From positions 1,300,593 through 1,364,592 of the forward strand of contig NW_017804265.1 in NCBI RefSeq assembly GCF_001625305.1: a DNA stretch of 64,000 bases, read 5' to 3'. This DNA is from Branchiostoma belcheri (Eukaryota > Chordata > Leptocardii > Amphioxiformes > Branchiostomatidae). This document shows, piece after piece, positions 42,201 to 54,200 of this stretch. The stretch's first letter is position 1, and every line of letters starts with the position of its first letter. Position numbers and translations under genes: made by a program. A model generated the notes under the pieces. The model saw only the letters and a program-made list of their open reading frames with translations. It did no database searches and was not told the DNA's origin.

Positions 42201-45200
42201 TTTTCACCTTTGATAGATATTCTACTTGATTTTTGACTGAAACTCCCTCAAATTCTCATGCTTTCTATCTATCCTGCTCTTAAGCTACAGCAAGCTGACT
42301 ATTTGCAAAAAAGGACACTTTTGACTACATGTATTTGAAAATACATGTTACACTTTTACAGTAACCACTTTGGTGGCTTTCAGAAAAAGTAGTTGGGGGA
42401 GAGAACTATAACACCCGTTTGTGTGGAGTTTGCTTAGCACCTTGAATGAATTTTTATGTTGGTTCCCCCAGGGAAGAGAGGAAGGAGTTTATCCATGAAA
42501 AGTACGTCCAACACAAGTTTCCGATGAAGACGTGCTCGGATAACGAGATGATGCTTCAGGACCTGTGCCAGGCTGTCTTGTCGCGTGACATCTTCGCCCT
42601 TCTGCAAGTCTTTGCCGAAGGGGTGGATATGACAGCTCCTCTCCCAGGCTATGTAAGTTGATTTTATGTATTGAAAAATGCAACAAGACATTACACTGAC
42701 TCTCAAGGCAGCAAAGCTGATATTAGAGAGTCAACATATAAGGACAAAATACATAGGGCACATAATTTCAAGTACAGTGTGAAGTAAATATATATACATA
42801 GTAAAAATAACGCATTTGGAAGTCAGAGGTCCAGAAAAAAAATAGACTACCTCATAATTGATACTAAATAACAAGGCTAGGAGGAACAGCCTGAAGTGTA
42901 AGTTGGGATTTTATTTATTGAAATTGTCAGAGTACAATACACGTGGGACACAGGCAGCTGTTGCTGGTGTTGTGTCCCACACATAGAAACAAATACAGGA
43001 CAGACACTATTCATTTTCACTTGACTTAAGTGAGGAAAGTCGTGTTAAGTACCTTTCCCGAGAGCAGAAGATCAGTGACATGGGTAGGATTCGAACCCGG
43101 GAACATAAGATGAAATGTAAATGTAAAATACACAGACCAGATAATACCACAAAATTTAATACGAATTAGGTTAAAAGGCTATAAACAGACAATAGATATA
43201 TTATGTTCTCAATGTAGAGGTAAGTAAAATTACAGGAATTGCACATTGTTAGGAAGCAGTAAATTGTAAGAATCAGTTGCCATTATAGTGGTAGTACAGT
43301 TTTAGTGTTCATGGAATAAAGGACAGTTCATGTCTTTTGGTTTTGCTCTCAAACTGCTAACAGCAGTCCTAAACGGTTTCTAACCAAAGCACATGAGTTT
43401 TCCCAGTGTATGGTAGCCATTTTCCGGTTCCGTGGTGTCCCCAAACCGTAGTTGTTTGACGGGAAGATCGTCCTTGTGTGTCAGGAACCCGGAATCCTGG
43501 CGCCAGACGTCGTCATTTATGTTACAGTTACAGGGGTGGTCAGGGTTGTCACAGGTGCCTGTGGGCAAAAATTCTTGGACTTTAAGTGCTCATGGCTTTA
43601 AACTGCTCATGAAATACAACCTTATCTGATTGTAGTTGACACAACTGGCTAACAGACAAGTTTACAATAACTATACACAGTTCTCCTGTTACATTAATTT
43701 GTAATTTCAATGTCCTGCCTTGGATGGAAAAGTCACCACAAGCCAGTCCTGGCAGACATTTGCGTCTCTGCATTTAATTTTTCATGTCTGTAATTTTTCC
43801 TGAGCTGATGGCACCCCATGATGTCAGCTCCGAAAAAGCACAGAAATGCAAGAAGAAAAAAAACATGGAGGTGCAAAAATTTCCAGAGGCAGAAGCCATT
43901 ACCATGATCTTGAGTATCCCCTATGTAGTAAATACTAGTATACTGACCTGTCACCATACAGTCACAGTCCTGGCTGCCAGGCGATGCCCCGCCCCAGTAG
44001 TAGGCCTCCCTACAATCCCAGGTCTGCCACCAAGCGTAGTACACGATCCTGTTGTCATTTTTAAAGTCTGGCCCATACATAATAGACCCCTTGCACTCGT
44101 ACTGAAACATATAATTATACATGTAGTTTACATGCATTTAGGTCAAGTTGCTATTAGCTTCAACAATACCATCATTGGCATGTACATTGTACCAGTGAAG
44201 TTCCTTTTTGTCGGGATTCGAACTCCCAACCTCTTGGTCCAGAGGCAGGGTCGCTAACCACTGGACTACGCACGCTACCACTTCAGAAAAGAGCAGCCAT
44301 TACCTTGATGAACTGCTTGCATGACTCGGAAGCGTCGATCAAAGCTCTGATCTGGTCGATGGTTGCGTGGTCGTATGTCACGGTCCGTCTGTAGGAGCCG
44401 GCTTGCTCAAACCCTTGCACGTGTGTACGCGCCTCGCTGTCATGGCCGATGGTTGTCACTCCTAACAACAAGAAATTGGTCAGAAAAATCTTGTTATTAA
44501 AATTTTAGTGCATCTGTGAAGGTCAGACATCCAGGTAATATGATACGCCAAAAAGCAGTTACTCAAGCAACTGGATGACTTTGGAGTACTACTACTAATG
44601 TCTACATGAGTGTGTGTGTCCGTCTGTGTACTAGTATATGATTTTGTGTGTGTGTCTCCCAGCTGCCGAACCCCAGAATTCGAAGCCAAACAACTACTTC
44701 AGTGTGTAGGCTTAGAATAGTACACATAGGTTTTCCTCTTGTGTTTAGGGAAAAAAAATGTGTTGTTTGGTGCAAGTTTCAAAAGTCAGTCTGTAAATTG
44801 AGTGTAAAGGAAGTAAGATAATTGTTTTTAGTGTATTCAGTGTCTTTCTATACTGCAGCAAAAGTGCCATTGTTTCAGATTTTTTCTGTTCTGTCAATGC
44901 TAGGATGATTCGGTGGCAGCATGGAGGTAGAAACACAAGGCCTTCCGATCTTTTAACTCCATGGTGGCAGATAGCTTTCAGAAATAAGTGTTGTACATTT
45001 GCGCCCCCTAGCAGCTTAATTACTATACCTGCACCATTTTCAGCTGTCATGTTACAGTAGACTTGGAAGGGTGGAACACTTTGGTAAGGTCCGTCAGGGT
45101 CGATGGTGTATGTCCCAGACCTGGTCTCTCCTTTCTGTAGTACATCAGTGCAGGTTCTGGGGAGAACTGATACAAGGCACATATAGAAAACAAGGTTAGA

Positions 45201-48200
45201 CATTCAGGCAATAAGATACACCAAAAAACAGTGGATATGATTTTGGACATGGTCAGACGTTTCAGGTAGCATCCACTACCTTTTGTCAGTGACACTGGAG
45301 ACGTAAATTCTTGTTCTGAAACAACAGGAGCTATTTGAGTAATTTGTATTGTCCTTGTCTTGACTTGTCTAACTTTTGTTTCCTTTTGGACTTCCAAAAA
45401 ATTGTGTGGTAGGGGGAAAAAGACTGATATGTACCTGCAAGGTCTCCTTGGCTGTCAAAGGTACATTCCGTCTCGACTGGCTTCTCCCCAAATCCTGGCC
45501 CATCCCGGTCTATCACATACCGACCTGACTCACGACACCCCAGCTTCCAGAGCTGGTAACACGACAACACACCTGGATATTTGGGAAACAAACAAGGCAA
45601 TCAGAGATGGCAGACTTCGCCCCCTTACCCAACAGCCCAGCATACATACATGTACACTGTGTGAACATACAGTTCCGCAAACATGTCCATTTTTCTCAGA
45701 GCCACAAATATAACATAATTTACATTATATCACAGGACATCTGATAACTATGCAGAAATTTTACATGCAAGAAAGTATGGACTCTGACCTGGCAGGCGAT
45801 GCCCTTCAGCACAAGGGTCCACTTGAGTCTGCCCCCCTCCCGTCCTCTTCAGTTTACTCAGCTCTTCAGCTAACTCTTCAACCTGTTTCAATATTTATGA
45901 CCAGATTCAATATTAATGACCAGTTTCAATATTAATGACCAGTTGTGGTTTATTCACTTAAATTGAGAATTTTAATTGTAGACACAACTACAAAACCGAC
46001 TGTAAGGTATGTCAACAAGTGAAAAAGTTATATAACAGTCACCATATACAAGTAAATGGTGACTAGCCCCTCCAACTCTGTCCTGCCCCTTGCTACATAA
46101 TGTAATCCAGCACCACAGCTGTCTGCTACACCACCAGTTATGGTGATAGTGCCATCTGATCCAGGTCTTTGACCTTATGTGTTTGGAGAAGAAGAAGAAG
46201 AAACAGAGCAAAAACAAGACGTTTTCCTTCTGCGATTAGGTAAACATGACAGTTACTAGTCTAAATTGGTTACATTGACAAAACATACCTTGGTGCTAAG
46301 TCCCTGATTCTGCAGTTTAAGTTCCTCCACTTGTTCGAGGAGGCCCTGTTTTATCTGATCGAGCTCCTGGGTCACTTTTTCCTCTCCTGATCGCTCTGAT
46401 GGACAGGATAGCGGGGGGAGCACAAATGAGAAGTTGCACTGACCATCCTCGCTGTAGCTTGTCTGAAGACACACCTAGTCAAAATATAAGGCCACACTGA
46501 ATTTTATGGGCATTGACATGCATTGATTTTCACCTGTTTTCCAAAAAAAATCACCTCCTCCAAGGCTATGGCCTGGGTGCCATCCTCCATACTCCATGGT
46601 AGCTAGTGACAGTAGGAAGCCGGCGGTAACTACGGAGGATGGCACCCAGGCTGCCGATGGTCCATCAAACTCCAGAACTTAGTACAGTACCAACTCATAA
46701 ATGCTACAAAAGGCCGGCATGTGCCAGCTTCTCACAAAAGTCACTATGTACTACTGCAAATTCACCCTACCAGCTTTGTATACAAAGAAATTGGGGGGTC
46801 ATGATAAACATTAAGTGGTATCTTCAACATCTAACTCAGACATTTCATACCTGTTGTGTGGTGTGGCCACAACTGAGTGCAGAGAAAAGTGTTAAGAGCA
46901 GAGCAGCAGCAGTTACACCCATGGTGGCCGATACTTCCAACTACTAACTTAGGGACCATTCACAAATCATGTAGGGGGAAGGAGAGGAGTAAAATTATGT
47001 AAAAAAAAAGTTATGGAACACTAAAGAGAGAAACAATTGACATATGTACAGTCAGTAGTATGCTTGGTTTTCTGTACATGGAATTTCTGTGTAGAATGGA
47101 GGGATTAGCATAGAAATACCTTATTATTTCCACTATTTGTGACTTACATTATCATGTAATGTTTGGTTAAAGTCCACATTTCTGACCTGTTTAGGATATG
47201 GATCAAAGTACATTGTACCTTGTTGATTACTTGTACATGAGTGTAAACAAACAGGGTTGGGTTGTTGACCTCTGAATCTAGAGGTTCTGGGTTCGAATCC
47301 CAAACATGCCACGATGTTGTGCCCTTGGGAAAGGCACTATACATTACTTCACTCACTGACAGGTGAAAATGAGTACTAATAGCTTCGGTTGGGGACATCC
47401 CTCGGATAGGACGTTAAATGGAGGTCCCATGTTTTGGGAGAGCCACACCCCACGCACGTTACAGAACCAACCACACCTTTCAAAAAAGAGTAGGGGCACG
47501 TCCAGCTTCACATGTACTACTATCTGCTGATTCACTGCTGACTATTTATACTTATGGAGATCCTAAATAAAACAAACATGAGATTAATAATTTTTCTAAA
47601 CTTTATATCTCAGGACCAGGGTGAGACAGCTCTCCATCTTGCCATGATGCAGGAAGATGGAACATCTCTACATGTGGTCGACTTCCTGGTACAGAACAGG
47701 TGAGGGGGTTTTATATTTTACTCTATATTCCTTATGTGTATGGATGAAATGTATTGTTTTTCCTTCCATTTCATCTCTTGCGATTTCATTCATTGGATTC
47801 AATTTCTTAATTGTCAAACCAAATGACCTGAAACTGGGCATGAAGGTAGAGTGGGCAAATACATCTGGACATCTTTTAGGCAATTGAATTTGATTTTTTT
47901 TGTCATTGGTTGTATACCCCAGACAAAAAGCTGTTTTTGGATGATTATCTTGTGGGTGAAACATTGCAATTGTGTGGTGATATTGTTATTGGCAATCATC
48001 GATGACGTTATACTGTATGTTACAGCGGTAGTACTAGTACAGCACTATGATGCACAATTCTAACCCACTTTCATATGATCACCATCGCTGATGGTATATG
48101 AATGGGGTCCTCACATTTTATATAGTTTGACCTTGAAGTTTGACCTTTGCCCCAGCAATAACCTTGACGTGAAGACGAAGGCAGGGAACACTCCGCTGCA

Positions 48201-51200
48201 CATCTGTGCTCTACACGACCAGACAGAGTGCATGAAGCTTCTCCTCAGGAGCAAGCCCAAACTCGACATTGGTAAGGGTTTTTATGTTAAACTTCGCAGA
48301 AGGAAAAAATATTGTTTTTGCTGTGTTTCTTCTTCATCAAACAAATAAGGTCAATGACCTGGGCCAGACTGTCTGTTACCATGGTAACTAGTGTTCGGTT
48401 ACATCATGTTGCAATTTTATAGCAGGAGGGATTTAGACTCCTATCACGGACCATGTATATGAATGTGTTTGAGTAAGAATTAACCGAGCAGATTATGCGA
48501 AGGTAAACATTGTGCATTTTCTTTGCAAATGTTACCTTTCTTGTTCAAAACTACTTCTGTCAGAAGAACTATACAAGCAGGAAATGTTTTAAGAAAGCAT
48601 CTGCCATCTTTCTTCAGTGACTGAGAAACGTCTGACTCCTTAGAGAATTTATCCAGTTCTGCTAGATTTATTTGTTGAAAAACATTACGTTATGTTGTAC
48701 CTGTATGTCTAACCCCCTTGGACAACATTTGGAACTGTCTTTCAGCACCAAGGACAGGACTATTTCAGTCAGGGTCTTGAAATACACTGTATATCAGTTT
48801 CTCAGTTGCCAATAAAAGATGTATAAAAGATAACTTTCTAGTTATGGAATTCATTTTTCCTCCACAGATAACAATGATGGGGAAACAGCCCTGGCTGTGT
48901 CTGTGAGAAAACAGCACAGGGTCTGCCAGGAAATGGTGAGTTAGTTTGACTTACTGTGTTTCGTTGACCATCAGATCTTTGTGACCGTTACACATTCAGA
49001 ACCTTCCTCCAACCAAACAAAACAAAATAAATACCAGTATTCTAGTGCAAAATGCCTAGATTTGTGATAGAAAACAGCTTCCAGTAGGATCCTGGGCTTA
49101 TTTTTAGGGTACCACCCAGAATACAAAGGAGTCATCTTGGGACTTGTTTCTGCACTGTTTTAAATGCCCAAAGTATGGAACACTAAATGCAAAAGTGCTA
49201 ATGTGGCGCAGTACATGTATATGTCAATATCATAGAGATTGTGTTATTGTCCTCATCAGAAAAGTATATAATTATTCTGTTTGGCCATGATGTGGGTCCT
49301 TATGTAGGTCAATGTTATTTCTAATTCTCGATTATTTGTCAGTGGATTTTTTTTTTAATTTTTGGTGTTTGGGTAGCTGTTGTGAAAATGAAGTTCAAGT
49401 TTGAAAATGGGTCACCTGGCTTTTCACAATCTAATTGCAGCAGGGTTTTTGCAGCCTAAGTCGAAAATATGTGAATGATTAATGATATTTGGTTCAGAAC
49501 ATCCCAGTTTTGCTGCCCTGAAATTGTATCGGATACCTTTAACCTTGAGTTGACCTTGCTGTTGCAGCTTGAGCAGGCGTCGCAGGGGAAGCTGACGCTG
49601 TGTGAGAACATCAACATGGACTGGGCGCTGTCACAAGACTACGAGGACGGACATCTCGACTTCAGCGACGATGAACTCGACGAAAAAGACAGAGTACTAA
49701 CTTATACAACATGAATCTGTATCAGGGCCATCTGTATTCAGCATAGCCTATATTATTAGTATAGTTATACCCTTTGGCATAACACACCAGGTTCGCAGGC
49801 ACGCGGTGAGGCGGCAGCTAGCTATATTACATTGAACAACCTGTGACACCCAATATTTGCACATTTAACTGCAGGAGTTGTTTAAAGCTTTCTATTCTAA
49901 TGATGATACCCCAACTGTGCTTGGTGGCAACAAGTCCATGCTTTTAGATACAGAAGCTTTCTTGAGTATGGTGCAAAAAGTACTGCAACTTTTGTAAGTT
50001 TAGCATCAAACTAGTAATTATGAATGCAGAATACATTGACTTGTATGAGTAAATATGGAATTATATTTTGTCACATTTAGGTGAGGACTAGTCTCTTAAG
50101 CTATACCTGACAAAATTAGACATTTATTTTCATCAGGAAAGTTTACATATGGCAACTAAACCACCCTAGACATGGCTCATAATTCCCCATCTTCTCTTTT
50201 GTACACCACAGATCAGCCCAGACAAGAAGAAAGCCCCTCGGCCACACAGTGTCTTCTCCTCCATGACACCTGAGAAACCCTTCATGCGGGAGCGATCCTC
50301 GTCCACGAGAGAGCGACAGAGACCGTCCACGACCGTGGGGGAGCTGATGAGCGCCATCCCCCCGCCATCCACCGCACCCCCTCCCCCTCCTACCAGAACT
50401 AAAAGTGAGTATTTTGTACCATGAATGGCTTCTGTGTCAGTAAGGCTACTGATAAATAACAGTAACTGCAAGTAAACTTTATGAACCAGGTTCCTTTATC
50501 TTCTGCAAGGCCCAAATGTATGTGAGAGTGCAAAAAAACAAGATGGGGAAAAAAATACAGTCATGTAGATGCTGTTTCCAGCCAATGACATTCATACACA
50601 TGTGCAATAGTACAAATTAAAGTAGTAGCAACGGGTACAGAAATAATGTGCAATAGAATGTATATGAAGTGAAATACAAAATTTATTTGATAACTGATGC
50701 ATGGCTTGTCTTTTAACCTTGCGCCCTATAGAATCTGATTTTTATTGTAGGGCTGACCAAGGTTTTTTTTATAATTATCATCACCATTTGTGTTACACAG
50801 GTTGAATAGGGTGACCCACATGTCTTTGTATATTTCCACTGTTTGATGCATGCAGGATTTGAAACTAACCTCTCACCATGCATGCTTTACATACTCACTT
50901 TCTTTGAAATGTTCACAACAGAAAAAGCAACAAAGCCTACATACACCCAAATAAGTCAAATCATCAGCCTGGTACCCATGCTTGACTCTTTTCTTTTTAC
51001 AGTTCAGATTATTTGAGACCAACCTACATTGAGCTGTACACAGAACATGCAACTTTGCAACTTGCACGTCATGACTTGTGGTGGTGGTTTCTATAATTTA
51101 TGCACACTTGAACCTGTCGCATGAATCACAAACTGTTTATGCCTGTTCTCTGTCTCTCTGCTTGGTGGTGGTGGTGTGAGACTAACCGGGGTGCGTTTTT

Positions 51201-54200
51201 TTTCTCTCTCTTCCATTCCAGACTACCATAACACGCCTAACACAGGCACCATGACGCTTCCGCTTTACACCACCTCCTCGGGGACGGGCACCCTAAAAAA
51301 GAAAGCGCCCCCTCCCCCGGTGGCACCTCCCCCCAACCCAGGGGTGAACCACAAACGGGCGCTGTCCGACCCGGCGTCCCGTGGGAGCCCACCGCCCACC
51401 CCACCGGTGCGAGGGACGTCCACCACAGGTACTGCCTTACCGTTGGTTATTACATGTCGTGTGTTTGTTTCTGTCACGTCCTCTAGGTGAAACCAGGAAG
51501 GACACCAAGGGGAACCTAATCGCTCTCCCGGCGCACATGAAAGGTCACAAGCGAACGTACTCCGATCCCGGCAGCCCGCCCCCCGTTGTCGTAGTAACCA
51601 ACGTGGATGGTTTTACCGAGGGAGCGACCGGAGGAATTGCCCGCACGGGGTCTTTGAACGGAGAGCACAATCGTAGCAGGACGCAGGAGCCCCCACCGCG
51701 CCCCCCTCCCCCCAATCGACCTTCAAAACCAGAAATGAAAGTTTTGCCCCCCCGACCCCCTCCTCCCCCAGTCAGGGTCGCCTCCATCAAGCCAGGTAGG
51801 GAAGGTCAGAGGTGGAAGGTCAAAGCTTGCTGGGATAAGGTGGAATTTTGCATCGGTCTTGAGAAAAAAAGTTAAAGTTCAAGGAAGTTTTTTGAATGTC
51901 AACCTCTTAGATCTTACGATAAGGTAATATGGCAATGGGTATGGTACTTAACCTTCAGTCTGCTAACATTTTAGCCTTTTAGCACTAAATAGGTGATGGT
52001 GTTGGTTTAGGGCAGCAGGAATATGGTTAAAATACTAATTATGGTACTTAATCAATTATGTCCAAATGCTTATGAGCTGTACTGCTTATGTATACCAGGT
52101 TAAAACCGTTATAGATTCCGATATTATTGGCAGACTTTGGGCCCAATATTGATTTCAACAGTGTTGATGATAATGCATGTCACAAAACGTCCCAGTTTAA
52201 CTCACCTGTTTACCACACCTGTTCCAGTTTAACTCACCTGTATTATCCCACCTGTTGCAGGTACGCAGGTGTCTGAAGAAGACATGCCGCCTCCCCCACC
52301 TGTTCCCAAGTCACCTGGAGTGATAGAACAGATGGAGAGGGACAGACACCACAGGTAGGACAAAACGTCTTCACTACATGTACAAGTCATGTAGAATAAT
52401 ACACATACATTGTAATACCAACAGGTCTTTCATGTTTTTCTACAAGTATATGGCTAATCTAATGTTCTATCCAGCGTCCGTTGTTTCGAAACTATACGGT
52501 AACTACAGGAAAAAAATTGAAACAGTAACAAACCCTCCTTCCCCTTCCTTCTACGAAATTGAGCCCTAGCGAAACTAAATGAATTTCCAGTATATCTGTA
52601 AGAAAAATCTTACATGGTTGTGTTGTTGCAGAGAGGAGAGGCCTTTTATGTCCACATTCCTAGGGTGAGAAAAGTTGATAATTGGGTGACATGGAATGTA
52701 CATTGTAGCTTTTTTCAAAAAACTTTAGTACAAAGTACTTTTGTTTGGTGCAAGGGTGACTTGGTAAAGTTTCTTTTCTCTTGAAAAGTAGCTAGCTTTT
52801 AGAAATCTAACAAGGTGTGTTTCATTGGATTTGACTTCTAACAATTTTATCTGGTATTTTAGAACATATTAGTTAGCTGTTTGGTATCCTCAATAGTGAA
52901 TTAGATATAAGTCAAAATCTAAAATCTTGATTGTAAAATTGTGCATTATCTTGGTCTTACAGTGAGAAGCCCCAGCCGCTCCCCCGGAACAAGGCAGTGT
53001 TGGACAGAGGGACGCCCCCCACCCCACCTCCCAAACCTCGCTCGTCTTCCATGCCAACTCAGCCACAAGGTCAGTCTGCTTTGCCTTTCATATTGTTCCA
53101 ATAATCACTTTCTATTTCACATTGTTCCTAGACCAATTATAACTTTCCCTTTTAGATTGTTCATAGACAGTAATCACTTTCCCTTTCACATTGTTCCTAG
53201 AGTATTGATCATTTTTTCTTTCACACTGTTCCTAGACCAGTAATCCTACGGTGAAGGATGTTCGTGCTTTTCCGACCCTTGTGTCGGCCTCTTTTCTGAA
53301 TGGCTTCTGAAAGTTTGTACAAAAACACAAATCTTTTTGTCAATATGTTACTGTAGGCAAAAACACACTGTCAGGAGCATTTTATGATAATGTTTTGCTT
53401 TCCTTGTGATGTAAATCTTTCCCTACATTCAAAACTCTACTTTCAATTTTGAAAACAGTTCCTGGACCAATAAAGTCAATAAAAATATTTCCTTAATGTA
53501 CCTTCCATTAAGCTAGAATATACATGAATGCACTAAAACTTTAATGGATGATTTGATGATTTAAATACCCAGTGTTTTCTCCAGTTGTGCCCATCAAAAT
53601 CTCAGTGAGTGTTCCCAGTCCGGGTGTTTCTCCAGGTATTCAGCTCATGTGTTCAAACACTGGGATTTCTAACTTTAAAAGAAGGTGGTAGCCAGCTGGT
53701 ATTCATCCTTTTTACACAAAAATTCTCCAGTTTGCTCCTATACATGGTGTGGGGAGTGAATGGAATGGAATGGAGTAAACTGGAGCTAGAAAGGGTGAAT
53801 ACCAGGCTAAGAAGGTGGACTGTTTTGAGTGAAATAAAAGGACTGTTAGTGGAATAGAAACTAAGGCAATGAGAAGGTGACTATGTGATCTTAAACTAAC
53901 TGTAAACTTGAGGTGGATTTTGTTATGGAGAGGTACATTGGAAGATTTTGAAAATGAAGTGTATCTGCATTTCAGGAAAAGCCTATAAGTGCTGAACAGC
54001 AAGATCTTGCACTTAATGTATTTTATTGCAGAAAAAAACACCAACAAAATGTGTAGAGCACCTGGAACTGTCTTTCAGCACCAAGGACAGGACTATTTTA
54101 ACTGGGATCATTTATACATATGTACCACCAATTGAATATATTTCTAACTTGTATTTCAGCTGCTCCTCGGAAGTCAGTTGACAGTCTGTCCATGAACAGT

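Larger units (their letters stand above)
39787..42471 (+). other. ASAP intron 18
   Basis: AT-rich 2.7-kb intron holding a 116-bp tandem duplication and a second, divergent version of exon 19 (see 41010-41172). ATTAAA at 41323-41328 could serve as a poly(A) signal for that exon. About 41330-42420 shows nothing else. Confidence 0.7.

Noticed and set aside
43784-44257. 157-codon plus-strand ORF
   Set aside because: Antisense shadow of nested-gene exon 7 and the adjoining SINE; no similarity recognised.
44211-44280. Functional tRNA gene
   Set aside because: A and B boxes are present, but the same sequence recurs at 28681 and the acceptor arms do not pair; it is a SINE head.
46256-46474. Stand-alone 72-aa ORF starting at 46474
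   Set aside because: It is exon 2 of the nested minus-strand gene plus intron read-through, not a separate gene.
47291-47301. tRNA gene at the GGTTCGAATCC B box
   Set aside because: No proper A box or acceptor stem, and a body shared with the SINE at 35840 follows.
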